Assembly: GCA_017540585.1 (NCBI GenBank)
Contig: JAFYAT010000007.1
Coordinates: 1-36,388, forward strand
Length of the DNA: 36,388 bases
Direction: 5' to 3'
Source: Bacteroidaceae bacterium
Lineage (GTDB): Bacteria; Bacteroidota; Bacteroidia; Bacteroidales; Bacteroidaceae
Positions within the stretch are counted from its first letter, which is position 1, and each line of letters begins with the position of its first letter. Under the pieces are notes generated by a model. The model had not been told where the DNA came from. It saw only the letters and a list, made by a program, of their open reading frames with translations, and ran no database searches. A program made the translations under genes and the position numbers. Shown piece by piece: positions 9,506 through 17,693 of the stretch.

Positions 9506-9525
9506 GCGAGCCTAAGAAGGCTCGC
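9506..9525 (-). terminator. Rho-independent terminator of the PstS-like gene
   Basis: A perfect 7-bp stem, GCGAGCC with GGCTCGC, has a 6-nt loop. On the minus strand it is followed by TCTTTTATATTT. It lies 12 bp beyond the stop codon of the binding-protein gene. Confidence 0.85.
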
Positions 9526-9537
9526 ATGAGAAATTAG

Positions 9538-10431
9538 TTATTTATTTGCCAATAGTTTTATCTGTTGCTTAACATCTCTTTCCTCCAACTGAAGGAATCC
9601 CTGTTCGTGGTTATACTGCTGTCCATCGTTAAGAACCCATTCAAGGAACTGGTCGATGTCTGTATCAAGATTTGCATAAGTAAAGCCAATATGCTCAACA
9701 GGAATGGCATCAAAATGATGATGCTCAAGAATATCAAGAGTAGCATCAAGATTGTTGAGAGCCTCACCCTGCTCCTTCTTTACATTGAGAGGCAATACAG
9801 AGTAGTTCTTGCGAATATTGCGTGAATTAAGGTCATAGAGGAATGTGAGTGAAGAGAAAGTGACTGACGCAGGTTCTTCCTCAATAGCGTTAAGAAGATA
9901 ATAGTCATCGCCTGCTACCTTGTTGCCCTTAACGTCATCCTTTGTACGTCCGAAATAAGCTGCGAGGGCTGGTGTCCAGCTTGTGCTGTGGCTACCTGTG
10001 AATACAGTAAGCTTGTCTGCCAACTTCTCCTTCTTGCTCTTGTATCCATCAATCTCGTCGTCATCGAATTCCTCATCAACGAAGAAGAGACGCTTCAAGT
10101 CCTTTGCAGACCATGTCTTGCGCTCGATGTCTGCCTTCAATGGATTAGCAGAAGAAGTGACTGGAAGCAAAGCATAACGTCCAACGAAAGTAACGTCTGT
10201 ACCTTCTGCCTGAACATTAGTAAGCACGAGGTCTGCATCCTTAGCCTTACCAGATACAATCTGAATCTGTACATTTGGACGAACAGCCTTGTATGCCTCT
10301 ACCCATTTCTCAACCAACGCACGACCTGCCTTGTTAGTCTTAACTGTGATAACTCCGTCGTTCTGTGCTGTGAATGCTGAAGCAACTACCGTGCTCAATG
10401 CAAGTGCTATAGTGAATATTATTTTCTTCAT
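9538..10431 (-). CDS. PstS-like periplasmic substrate-binding protein (orphan)
   Basis: This is a 297-residue secreted protein with a clean signal peptide (MKKIIFTIALALSTVVASA). The mature part begins with a PstS-like segment, ITVKTNKAGRALVEKWVEAY, and resembles type II periplasmic binding domains of the phosphate-binding superfamily. I do not see the usual phosphate-binding glycine/serine loop, and no permease or ATPase of a Pst system is nearby, so phosphate binding is not supported. A histidine cluster (EHHHFDAIPVEHIG) lies at about two thirds of the length. The frame extends to 10482, but the ATG at 10431 begins the signal peptide. The next in-frame ATG upstream, at 10440, is an alternative. 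The gene is driven by one of four shared-architecture promoters (10458-10514), which ties it to the copper-type receptor and the SusCD genes. Confidence 0.8.
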   Translation of the reverse strand: MKKIIFTIALALSTVVASAFTAQNDGVITVKTNKAGRALVEKWVEAYKAVRPNVQIQIVSGKAKDADLVLTNVQAEGTDVTFVGRYALLPVTSSANPLKADIERKTWSAKDLKRLFFVDEEFDDDEIDGYKSKKEKLADKLTVFTGSHSTSWTPALAAYFGRTKDDVKGNKVAGDDYYLLNAIEEEPASVTFSSLTFLYDLNSRNIRKNYSVLPLNVKKEQGEALNNLDATLDILEHHHFDAIPVEHIGFTYANLDTDIDQFLEWVLNDGQQYNHEQGFLQLEERDVKQQIKLLANK

Positions 10432-10457
10432 AATTGTCATGTTTAATTTTTCTGCTG

Positions 10458-10514
10458 CAAAGGTACGGAGTATTCTGCACATACGAAATCCCTAATGTGG
10501 GGTATTCTTATACC
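10458..10514 (-). promoter_or_regulatory. Shared-regulon promoter A (PstS-like gene)
   Basis: Read on the minus strand, there is a perfect dyad GGTAT-N4-ATACC (10501-10514), then GGGATTTC (10485-10492), then the -7 box TACCTTTG (10458-10465). The dyad edge is 36 bp, and the GGGATTTC edge 20 bp, from the start of the -7 box. TTTC lies 19 bp from the -7 box, where a Bacteroidota -33 TTTG would be, so the basal promoter looks weak and activator-dependent (inference). The ATG lies 27 bp downstream. Confidence 0.85.
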
Positions 10515-10532
10515 ATGAATATGGTAGAGCAA

Positions 10533-10560
10533 GCCTCCCAGCCCCCGAAGGGGGAGAGGG
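10533..10560. repeat. GC-rich hairpin repeat plus AT-rich tail
   Basis: A hairpin CCCCC-GAA-GGGGG (10542-10554) is flanked by further pairing CTCCC and GAGGG runs. It is followed up to about 10590 by AATTAAC repeats. A weak hairpin (GCTAT with ATAGC, 10594-10617) and AT-rich sequence then lead to the 3' end of the receptor gene, and may serve as its terminator. Confidence 0.5.
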
Positions 10561-10659
10561 CAATTAACAATTAATAATTAACAATTAACATTTGCTATCC
10601 AGAACAGATGGCATAGCTACAATTAACTTTGAATTTTGAATTATTAATTTTTAATTAAA

Positions 10660-12639
10660 TTAAAGTCCCACACTCACATTCACATAGACATTACGACCTT
10701 TTTGTGGAATGTTACACCAGTCGGAATAAGTAGAATAACGATGGTCAAAGAGGTTCTCCACTCCAGCACGGAGAGAAAGCGAAGACTTACGGACAGAAAG
10801 AGTGTATTGAGCGTTGAGGTTAACAATAGTATAAGCCGCAGTCTCCGTCTCTCCATACTTTGGAGCATAATCTACTTGTCGTGAATTGCCTTTCACCTCC
10901 ACCCTTGTCTGCAACTTGCCCCATAATGTGAAGTCAAGGCTTGAAGCGTATGCAAATGGTGAAATGAGTGGCAATGGGTCCTTGTCTGCATCACGTCCGA
11001 CGGCATAGCTTGCCTTGCCGTACCATGAGAGCCAAGGGAGAACCTTCCACTGAGCAGAGAGTGAAGTGTTCACTATTGTTGCATGGTCAATGTTGCCATA
11101 CACCTTTACACCTTCGGCGCCAACTGTCATGGCACTCAGACGATTCTCAAACTGACCGATGATGTAGTTGTAGAAGAAGAAAGCATTGGCATCAAGGTTG
11201 AGGGTGAAGCTTGTTGACGGATGCCAGTCAATGTTGCCATTCACCTCAATGGCACTCTCGTTCTTCAATCGTGGATTGCCTATATAGTCATACTGGTCGA
11301 ACGTGTTGTTGAGATAATAGCCGTATGCTTCTGTGACTGTAGGAGCACGACTACCCCATCCTGCACCAATGTTGAATGTGTAATGGTTGATGGCTTTCTG
11401 ATAACTGGCTGCAACCCTACCAATGGTCTGGTAATAGCTGTCCTTCATTCCCGGAAAGAACACTCTCAAAGCATGATAGCCCTCCTCGCTGTTCAACTTC
11501 TGCCATTGCTGTGCTATCTTGGCTGTAAATTTCAACGTCTGTGAATGAGGAAGTGACAGCGCATCGCTCAAGGCAACACCTGTGTTCAACGTACCTACAT
11601 CTGGCCATGTGAGCATATACATAGGAGCAGCTCCTCCAGGGTACATGGTCATGTCGGCAAACAGACGGTTGTAGTAGAGGTCATAGTTGAACTGTATATC
11701 GTGAATACCCTTTGATGCTGAAATCAGACTGTACAATCCGCTTGTCCAACTTTTGCCAGGCATGTCCATGTGTATCTCTACGTCAGGACGTGTAGTGTCG
11801 TCCATGATGTGGGTGATATGATTGTAATAAACCTTTGTCTCCCATGAGTTGAGAACTGGATGCTGAAACAGTCGCTTGTACGAGAGAGAGGTGATGAAAG
11901 CCTCTGCCTTGCTTACGTCCATGTTGAGTGCAGGATAGCCCACATCCGATGCACGATCATAGATGAATGTTCCTTCTATTATATTGTTCTCCGAAAGACG
12001 AGTGCCAAGATTGGCAAAGGCATTTACCTTACTGAACTGAGAGAAGTCAACCTCCCTTCCTCCACCTTCCTTATAGTTGTCTGCGTGACGGTAGAATGCT
12101 CCTCCATTGATATAGAATTTATCAGATGAGTATGCAGCATCAGCACCATATACCTGTAAGTGGCCGTTAGCCTCATAGCCAGCAGAAGCATTGCCAGAGA
12201 AACGGTCGGCATCGAATCCCACCTTCCTTAGGCGGAGGTCAAGGCTACCACCTATGTTACCTGTTGATTGAGGATTACCGCTCAGTCCTGAGTTAAGACT
12301 TATGCTCTGGAGATTACCACTCTCCACGTACGAAGTAACAGGGTCCATCTTATCTGTACAAGCATAGAATATCTTCATGCCGTCGATGGTTGTGGAGACA
12401 CGCTCCGTTGCCATGTTATTCACTACTGGCTCCCAAGCATACGAGCCACGACGCACAAGGTTCACGTGCGACAACTCTCCTATGTGCTCGTCGATGCTTG
12501 CCACCTGCCCCTTGATGGACCTCTTACGCCCCTCTGTACGACCAGACACGACCACCACCTCGTCAATAGCATGAGTCTGGTTAGCAATCGTGTCTGCAGG
12601 TAGATATGATAATAATGGTATTAATAGCAAGTTTGTCAT
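10660..12639 (-). CDS. TonB-dependent receptor, copper type (OprC/NosA-like)
   Basis: This 659-residue outer-membrane receptor has a short signal sequence, a TonB-box-like segment (EVVVVSG), a plug (about 40-140) and a beta-barrel ending in an aromatic-rich strand, VYVNVSVGL. In P. aeruginosa OprC, copper is held by a CxxxM pair in the plug and an HxM pair in the barrel. Both are present here: C94 and M98 within ACTDKMDPVTSY, and H277 and M279 within THIMDD. The plug context MDPxTxY is itself typical of OprC/NosA. Further methionines (MDMPGKSW, MTMYPGGAAPMYM) fit the same role. It lies 28 bp downstream of a lipoprotein gene with Met/His motifs and is co-transcribed with it from promoter B. 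Copper uptake is therefore the best hypothesis; it rests on motif conservation only. Confidence 0.88.
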   Translation of the reverse strand: MTNLLLIPLLSYLPADTIANQTHAIDEVVVVSGRTEGRKRSIKGQVASIDEHIGELSHVNLVRRGSYAWEPVVNNMATERVSTTIDGMKIFYACTDKMDPVTSYVESGNLQSISLNSGLSGNPQSTGNIGGSLDLRLRKVGFDADRFSGNASAGYEANGHLQVYGADAAYSSDKFYINGGAFYRHADNYKEGGGREVDFSQFSKVNAFANLGTRLSENNIIEGTFIYDRASDVGYPALNMDVSKAEAFITSLSYKRLFQHPVLNSWETKVYYNHITHIMDDTTRPDVEIHMDMPGKSWTSGLYSLISASKGIHDIQFNYDLYYNRLFADMTMYPGGAAPMYMLTWPDVGTLNTGVALSDALSLPHSQTLKFTAKIAQQWQKLNSEEGYHALRVFFPGMKDSYYQTIGRVAASYQKAINHYTFNIGAGWGSRAPTVTEAYGYYLNNTFDQYDYIGNPRLKNESAIEVNGNIDWHPSTSFTLNLDANAFFFYNYIIGQFENRLSAMTVGAEGVKVYGNIDHATIVNTSLSAQWKVLPWLSWYGKASYAVGRDADKDPLPLISPFAYASSLDFTLWGKLQTRVEVKGNSRQVDYAPKYGETETAAYTIVNLNAQYTLSVRKSSLSLRAGVENLFDHRYSTYSDWCNIPQKGRNVYVNVSVGL

Positions 12640-12667
12640 AAGCGTTTAAGTGTAAACTTGTCACATA

Positions 12668-13675
12668 CTACAACGTTACGTCCCAATAAAGTGAACTGAG
12701 ACCATCCTTGAGGTCATCGCCACCGCCTACTACGTTGCCGTTTGCATCCTTTACCGTGAGGTGTATGCGCCACAAGCCCGTCATAGTGAGATTTATGATT
12801 CCCTTGTATGAACCATCTGGCTGACGTGTGAGCTTCACGTTGTCAGGTGATGTATGGTTTCCCATATCTGGCATACGTGGGTCAATCTCTACAGTGAATG
12901 TTTCAGCAGCAAGTGAGTAAGGAGTCGTTGCAGGAGTATTCTTCTTTGAGATGTATGCACTAATCTCGTTAGTGCCTGTTGCGAAGTCGATAGGATTTAC
13001 GAGGCTGAGATAGTAAGTGTCGCTACCGATCTTGAAACTCTTGAGCCATTCCTGACCCTGTGGAAGTGCATCTACAGTAATGTCCTTGCTCTTTATACCA
13101 CCTTCGCTGCCAAGTACACTTATGTCGTATGATATTGTCCATGAACCATTCTCGCTTGAATCCATGAGGTAAGAAACCCATCCGTGCTTAAGAGCGAGAG
13201 GTAAGTTTTCCAACTGACTTACAACGCCACCCACTGGTGTACTGTGGCTCATGTTCATCTTAGTCATGAACATAAGTGGAGTGATGTTACTTATCTCATA
13301 GTTCTTTACATAGTTACCAGTAGATTTCTTAGTAACAACGAAATAGACATCGTTATAACCCTTATGAAATGTACCAGTCTTAGTGTATGCAAACACGTTA
13401 TACTTGTTATCTATCGTTGTAGAGAGTTCTGGTACAATCTTTACTGTCTGGAGGAACTTATACACCTGTAATGCCTCCTCTGCAGAACAGCAGTCAATAT
13501 CTGCCCTCAAATCTATACCATCAATCTCTATTGTTCCGTTCTCATCATCGTTGCTATTACAAGAGACGAGACCGAATGTTGCTACAAACATGAACAAGCC
13601 TACGATAAGGCGAACAATCTTTTCAATCGAAGCATTCAAAATGCTTACCTCATTAAACAATAATACCTTTTCCAT
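12668..13675 (-). CDS. Lipoprotein with Met/His copper-type motifs and C-terminal Ig-like domain
   Basis: This 335-residue predicted lipoprotein has its lipobox at LVSC (C39). Two motifs suggest Cu(I) or Cu(II) binding. One is Met-rich, MFMTKMNMSHSTP (M135, M137, M140, M142, H144). The other is MPDMGNHTSP (M268, M271, H274), the hallmark of YtkA/FixH/CopC-like beta-sandwich domains; the following GLWRIHLTVKD matches that fold. A CC pair (62-63) lies near the N-terminus. It is the first gene of an operon with the OprC-like receptor, so it may pass metal to or from that receptor at the outer membrane. The start at 13675 gives a longer n-region than usual, but no better ATG precedes the hydrophobic segment. 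Expression is from promoter B, about 55 bp upstream. Confidence 0.8.
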   Translation of the reverse strand: MEKVLLFNEVSILNASIEKIVRLIVGLFMFVATFGLVSCNSNDDENGTIEIDGIDLRADIDCCSAEEALQVYKFLQTVKIVPELSTTIDNKYNVFAYTKTGTFHKGYNDVYFVVTKKSTGNYVKNYEISNITPLMFMTKMNMSHSTPVGGVVSQLENLPLALKHGWVSYLMDSSENGSWTISYDISVLGSEGGIKSKDITVDALPQGQEWLKSFKIGSDTYYLSLVNPIDFATGTNEISAYISKKNTPATTPYSLAAETFTVEIDPRMPDMGNHTSPDNVKLTRQPDGSYKGIINLTMTGLWRIHLTVKDANGNVVGGGDDLKDGLSSLYWDVTL

Positions 13676-13729
13676 AACTAAGTAATTTTAAGTTTATACT
13701 GTTTTTTAATCCCTTTTTGATTTCGAGTG

Positions 13730-13786
13730 CAAAGGTACGGTGTTTATCTCTCGTACGAAATCCCCTTTGTGGGGTATTCTTATACC
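13730..13786 (-). promoter_or_regulatory. Shared-regulon promoter B (copper-receptor operon)
   Basis: The geometry is the same as in promoters A, C and D: dyad GGTAT-N4-ATACC (13773-13786), GGGATTTC (13757-13764) and -7 box TACCTTTG (13730-13737). Between the first two blocks runs CCCC-ACAAA-GGGG, a second possible dyad. The DNA just after the -7 box (GCACTCGAAATC) is the same as in promoter C. The rest of 13787-13923 holds no gene I can support. Confidence 0.85.
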
Positions 13787-13923
13787 ATGTTTATGTGGTT
13801 TAGTCTCTCTCATAGCCATCATTCACTTTTATGAATGGAGTGTTACACTATTAGTTCACAGGTATAAGCAACAAGTTGTAAATGACGGAACACAATTATT
13901 TCGGTGGTATAGTAATAATACGT

Positions 13924-13958
13924 AACGAACGAGTCAACACAATGCTGGCTCGTTCGTT
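13924..13958 (-). terminator. Hairpin downstream of the thioredoxin gene
   Basis: A 10-bp perfect stem, AACGAACGAG with CTCGTTCGTT, has a 15-nt loop. It lies about 60 bp past the stop of the last gene in the five-gene operon. The U-tract is poor, so termination is likely rather than certain. Confidence 0.55.
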
Positions 13959-14020
13959 TCATTAATAATGTAGAGAGTTGAACGTAAATAGTCTAAACTC
14001 TTTAAAACAGTTCTGACTTC

Positions 14021-15211
14021 TTACTTCAGTTTGTCAATAATCTTCTGGAAGTTGTTTGAGAGGAACTCAGACGCTGTCATCTTCACACCGCCTACGGTTA
14101 CCTGACGCTGTGGCTCCTTGCTGTTGACGTCCATCTTCTTCAAAAGATCAATGCGGAACTTGGCAGCTCGAGTAACTACCTTACGCATCTTCTTGTCTTG
14201 TCCACAATTGTCTGCCATACCCTGAAGCAATGGGAGCATGTCGCGGGTGTTTGTCCATACTGCTCCGCCTGTTTTGATATCCTTCTCAAGATACTTGGCA
14301 AGGGTAGCATAGTCCTTACGATAGTTGGCAACAGCCACAAGTGTTACATCCTCAATATGGTCAATACCAACCACATTGTACTCTTTCATTTTCTTCTTGT
14401 ATGCTTGGAACTTGTCCATGTCGAAGCTTTTGAATTCACGTCCCTCAAACTCGATGCTCTCACGTGCACCACGTCTCCACGCATCATCAAGGGCTGTGGC
14501 ACTCTTCTCATCATAGTTGCTGAGTACAGTGGAACGAAGACGATAGACATCAAGGAACAACTGGTCGTCTGGGGTGAAGTCAGTACCAAGGAACAAGCGG
14601 TAGCTTTCCTCGTCAGCCACAATCTGTGCAGCAGTCTTACCTTCAAAGAGCGTCTCAACAACACGCTTCTTTTCGTTGCGCAAATATTTGTTATCCATCA
14701 GCTCAATATATTCATTGAGAAACGCCTTATCACGATTACCTTCCTTAAATTGCTTCTGATACCATGGCAATCCCTTCTCATCGTTGAGTAATTTATCTAT
14801 TGCAGGAATAAACTTATTGAGTGGAGCCGAACCTACGTGAGTGGCACGAAGTGAACCATCACTATTCAGGATAAGGAATGTTGGATAGGCTGCAACATCA
14901 TACTTCTTAGCAAGGTCAGGACCTTCTCCCTTCTCCATGTCCACCTTCCAGCATACGAACTTTGTGTTGAAATACTCGCCGGCTTCCTTCTGTGGGAATA
15001 CGTCACGTGCCATAGCCTTACAAGGTCCACACCATGAGGTATAACAGTCAATGAACACAGGCTTTCCTTGCTCGGCAGACATGCTCAGAATCTCCTTGAA
15101 AGACTTGCCATCATTGAAATCTGTCTGTGCTGTGGCGTTCACACAACATAGTAGCGCACATACAGCCATGCACAACACACTATGCCAACGTTTATATAAT
15201 GTATTATTCAT
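14021..15211 (-). CDS. Secreted thioredoxin-fold protein
   Basis: This 396-residue exported protein has a signal peptide ending near ATAQ (about 26-29) and a thioredoxin domain at about 35-140. The active site is WCGPCK (C61, C64), and the cis-proline loop AYPTF follows. This part resembles periplasmic thiol-disulfide proteins of the thioredoxin/DsbD-gamma type. The remaining 250 residues are helical-looking, charged and lack a recognisable motif. It is the last gene of the SusC/SusD operon, 23 bp after the PKD-like lipoprotein gene. It probably acts on disulfides of imported or surface-bound protein substrates, or keeps operon partners reduced; that is inference from context. Confidence 0.85.
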   Translation of the reverse strand: MNNTLYKRWHSVLCMAVCALLCCVNATAQTDFNDGKSFKEILSMSAEQGKPVFIDCYTSWCGPCKAMARDVFPQKEAGEYFNTKFVCWKVDMEKGEGPDLAKKYDVAAYPTFLILNSDGSLRATHVGSAPLNKFIPAIDKLLNDEKGLPWYQKQFKEGNRDKAFLNEYIELMDNKYLRNEKKRVVETLFEGKTAAQIVADEESYRLFLGTDFTPDDQLFLDVYRLRSTVLSNYDEKSATALDDAWRRGARESIEFEGREFKSFDMDKFQAYKKKMKEYNVVGIDHIEDVTLVAVANYRKDYATLAKYLEKDIKTGGAVWTNTRDMLPLLQGMADNCGQDKKMRKVVTRAAKFRIDLLKKMDVNSKEPQRQVTVGGVKMTASEFLSNNFQKIIDKLK

Positions 15212-15234
15212 AATTGTTTTGTTTTGAAAGATTA

Positions 15235-16809
15235 TTATTCACTTGTTGGGAAGATAGGCATAGGTGAACGAGGTCCCATACCAATGACGAGGTTGCTAAT
15301 GATACTTGGTGTACAACGACGTATGAAACCTATCTTGCCACTACCTGTTACGGTGCGGTAAGCCTCAACTGTAGGTATTCCTCCAACAAGATCATCAAAG
15401 AACCACAACTTGTATGTGTCACCCTCCTGACTACCCACGATAAGGTTATCGTAATTAAGTTGCTTGTCTCCAAACATAAGTGACAACCACTGGTTAGTTA
15501 CGAAGTCAACAGGCTCGTTTACCCCTGGAAGTTGTACCTCAACTTCAGCATCAGAATCTATACCATAAGCATAGAGTTTGCGTCCATCAATGGCATAGAT
15601 ATATGATGCGCTACCACCGCATGCACTCACAATGGTAGCCTTGGAAATGTGAAGACCAGCATCAAGCTTGCGAATCTCATTCAAACTTGCCATCTTACCA
15701 TTAATGATATGCAAGTATCTATTGCCTTCATTGTCCTGAGTAAGAAACCATACAGTTTCAACCGTACCCTTACGTGTGATACCACTGGCAATGCAATCCT
15801 GTGTGGCAGTAGAATCACATGAGAGATCAGTCACGTTCACCACACTCTTGTCAATGTTACGCACGCCATGAAGGGTATTACTCCAGAATGCCATGCCACG
15901 CTGTCCACCAGACAACATCTGTATGTGCTTAGTAACATTATCCTCAACAACAGGCAGGCGGAACTTACCTGTAGAGAGAGATGTCGCACCAGTCATAGCT
16001 ATTGCACTTACACCATTCCTTGACATAAGGAATCCGTAGCCATTACCATTGCACATATTGTAATATTTGTCATCGTTTTCCTCACCAGCATAACAAATGC
16101 TCCTTGTATCGAATATTTGCTTCATATCCTCTGTACGGAATGCACGATAGTCTGCAGAAGTGAATATGTTGAGCATATTAGTCATCTCCATCTCGTTGTT
16201 ATCTGGATTGACATAGTTTTGCTGATACACCATGGCAAGTGACACTGGTGTACCCTTTAAAGGAGCACCAAGAATCTTAGTTAGCAGATTAGACGAAAGA
16301 CCGTTTGTTGTCACAAGGTCGAGGTCAGTATTGCCATCAACAGTCTCCTTAAGTACATAGAATCCATCGGAGAACTCAGTTGACACATTGAGGTTTGTAC
16401 GTGCATACTGAGCAAGTCCTGTTGATTTAACCTTAACCTCAAGAGCCACTACATATACACCAGATGAAAGGTTTACCTCGTAGTTGAGGTTACGCTCTCT
16501 ACCTATCACAGTCTGACGGAATCCGCCTTCTGAATGACTCTTGTCAACATACAGATACCATGTGTATTGCAAATCAGAATCATCATATCCTGACTTGATT
16601 TCAGGTGTTATCGTAAGAATGTTACCTGCATACGATACAACAGATTGCTCTTCCATATTGCCAATGGTAATTGCAGGAACACTGTCAGGATTACCCAAAG
16701 AGCTTTTGTCATCGTAGCAGCATGCAAGAAACAGAGGAGCAAGTACGACGGTAAACAACTTTGCCATCCTTCTTGCCAGTTCTTTATGTTTATTTATAAT
16801 GATATTCAT
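15235..16809 (-). CDS. PKD-like family lipoprotein
   Basis: This 524-residue surface or periplasmic lipoprotein has a signal peptide ending in FLACC (C30 or C31). After it comes a beta-rich region (about 40-130) resembling the PKD-like domain that often accompanies SusD and DUF4843 genes in Bacteroidota. The rest looks like a beta-propeller or repeat-containing domain (for example YIYAIDGRKLYAYGID), but I cannot assign it firmly. It lies 33 bp after the DUF4843-like gene and 23 bp before the thioredoxin gene. It is probably an accessory binding protein of the transporter. The start at 16809 is preceded by GGTAAG, a weak ribosome-binding match; the ATG at 16767 is an alternative. Confidence 0.75.
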   Translation of the reverse strand: MNIIINKHKELARRMAKLFTVVLAPLFLACCYDDKSSLGNPDSVPAITIGNMEEQSVVSYAGNILTITPEIKSGYDDSDLQYTWYLYVDKSHSEGGFRQTVIGRERNLNYEVNLSSGVYVVALEVKVKSTGLAQYARTNLNVSTEFSDGFYVLKETVDGNTDLDLVTTNGLSSNLLTKILGAPLKGTPVSLAMVYQQNYVNPDNNEMEMTNMLNIFTSADYRAFRTEDMKQIFDTRSICYAGEENDDKYYNMCNGNGYGFLMSRNGVSAIAMTGATSLSTGKFRLPVVEDNVTKHIQMLSGGQRGMAFWSNTLHGVRNIDKSVVNVTDLSCDSTATQDCIASGITRKGTVETVWFLTQDNEGNRYLHIINGKMASLNEIRKLDAGLHISKATIVSACGGSASYIYAIDGRKLYAYGIDSDAEVEVQLPGVNEPVDFVTNQWLSLMFGDKQLNYDNLIVGSQEGDTYKLWFFDDLVGGIPTVEAYRTVTGSGKIGFIRRCTPSIISNLVIGMGPRSPMPIFPTSE

Positions 16810-16842
16810 ATCTTACCGTTTAATAGTTATACACTCGGCGAA

Positions 16843-17667
16843 TCATAATTCAGGACGACTTGGTGTGAAACTAACAACCGTGCTATCCTCTTCACGCCAT
16901 ACATCCTCACCCTTTGCTTGACGTGCAGCATTTTCCTCTGCAAGACGTTTGGTAAATATCTGAGCCATATATGACAGATAGTCCTTGTCCTGACTATATT
17001 TCTCCTGAATGAATTCATCGCTCCATGGCTTACCACTCCAGTCTATCATTAACTGATATTTCGTGTTGCCATAGTTGCCAAATATTGTATTAAGTCCACA
17101 GGCATCCCATACAGAAGGCTTAGACAAGCGGTCTGTAAAAGAGATAGTGCGTGTCTGCATCATCGTGAATCCATTCTTAAAGTTATGGTTCTCTTTGAAA
17201 CGAATCTTCAGTACAACGTTCTTTGCCTGAAGATTAGTACTACGAAGCAATACAACAGGTACAAGGAATGTGCTTTCGCCAGCCTTCACTACCTGTATGC
17301 GCTGTGCCTCCTGAGAGTCAAAAGCAACATAATCAACACCTGCGACGGCATTGTCAGCATCCTTAACCTCTACTTGTTCGAGTGCATACTCACGATCGTA
17401 ATCCATAACGAAGCCTACTGTCTTTGCTTGAATCCATACCGTGTCACCCTGTATAGAACCATGTGTCTTGAAGTTATAGAGCAAAGGTGTCTCAACAATA
17501 GTTGGTGTCTTTTCCAAACTCTCGTTCTGATAGTCTGTGCCTTTACTATCGACAAAACGGAAGTTCAGGTAACAGTCCGCATTTGAATATGGCTCCAGTT
17601 CCTTCTCACATGAGGTGGCACCAGCAAGAGTTATGACTGCCAATGCCATATATTTTATTGTATTCAT
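16843..17667 (-). CDS. DUF4843-like lipoprotein
   Basis: This 274-residue lipoprotein has a short signal peptide with lipobox ATSC (C20). The mature sequence begins CEKELEPYSNADCYLNF and is rich in beta-strand patterns. Its size, position and content fit the DUF4843 family, which is usually found directly after SusC/SusD genes and before PKD-like proteins. Its molecular role is unknown. It starts 27 bp after the SusD-like gene, and co-transcription is nearly certain. It is probably an outer-membrane accessory that helps bind the imported ligand. Confidence 0.75.
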   Translation of the reverse strand: MNTIKYMALAVITLAGATSCEKELEPYSNADCYLNFRFVDSKGTDYQNESLEKTPTIVETPLLYNFKTHGSIQGDTVWIQAKTVGFVMDYDREYALEQVEVKDADNAVAGVDYVAFDSQEAQRIQVVKAGESTFLVPVVLLRSTNLQAKNVVLKIRFKENHNFKNGFTMMQTRTISFTDRLSKPSVWDACGLNTIFGNYGNTKYQLMIDWSGKPWSDEFIQEKYSQDKDYLSYMAQIFTKRLAEENAARQAKGEDVWREEDSTVVSFTPSRPEL

Positions 17668-17693
17668 GTCACTACCTTCTATTAAATGTTACA

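Noticed and set aside
9538-10431. Phosphate-specific PstS assignment
   Set aside because: The fold resembles PstS, but I could not find the phosphate-binding loop, and no Pst or Pho genes are nearby.
13740-13925. 61-residue ORF upstream of the copper-type lipoprotein
   Set aside because: It overlaps the dyad promoter and has no ribosome-binding site, promoter or recognisable sequence.
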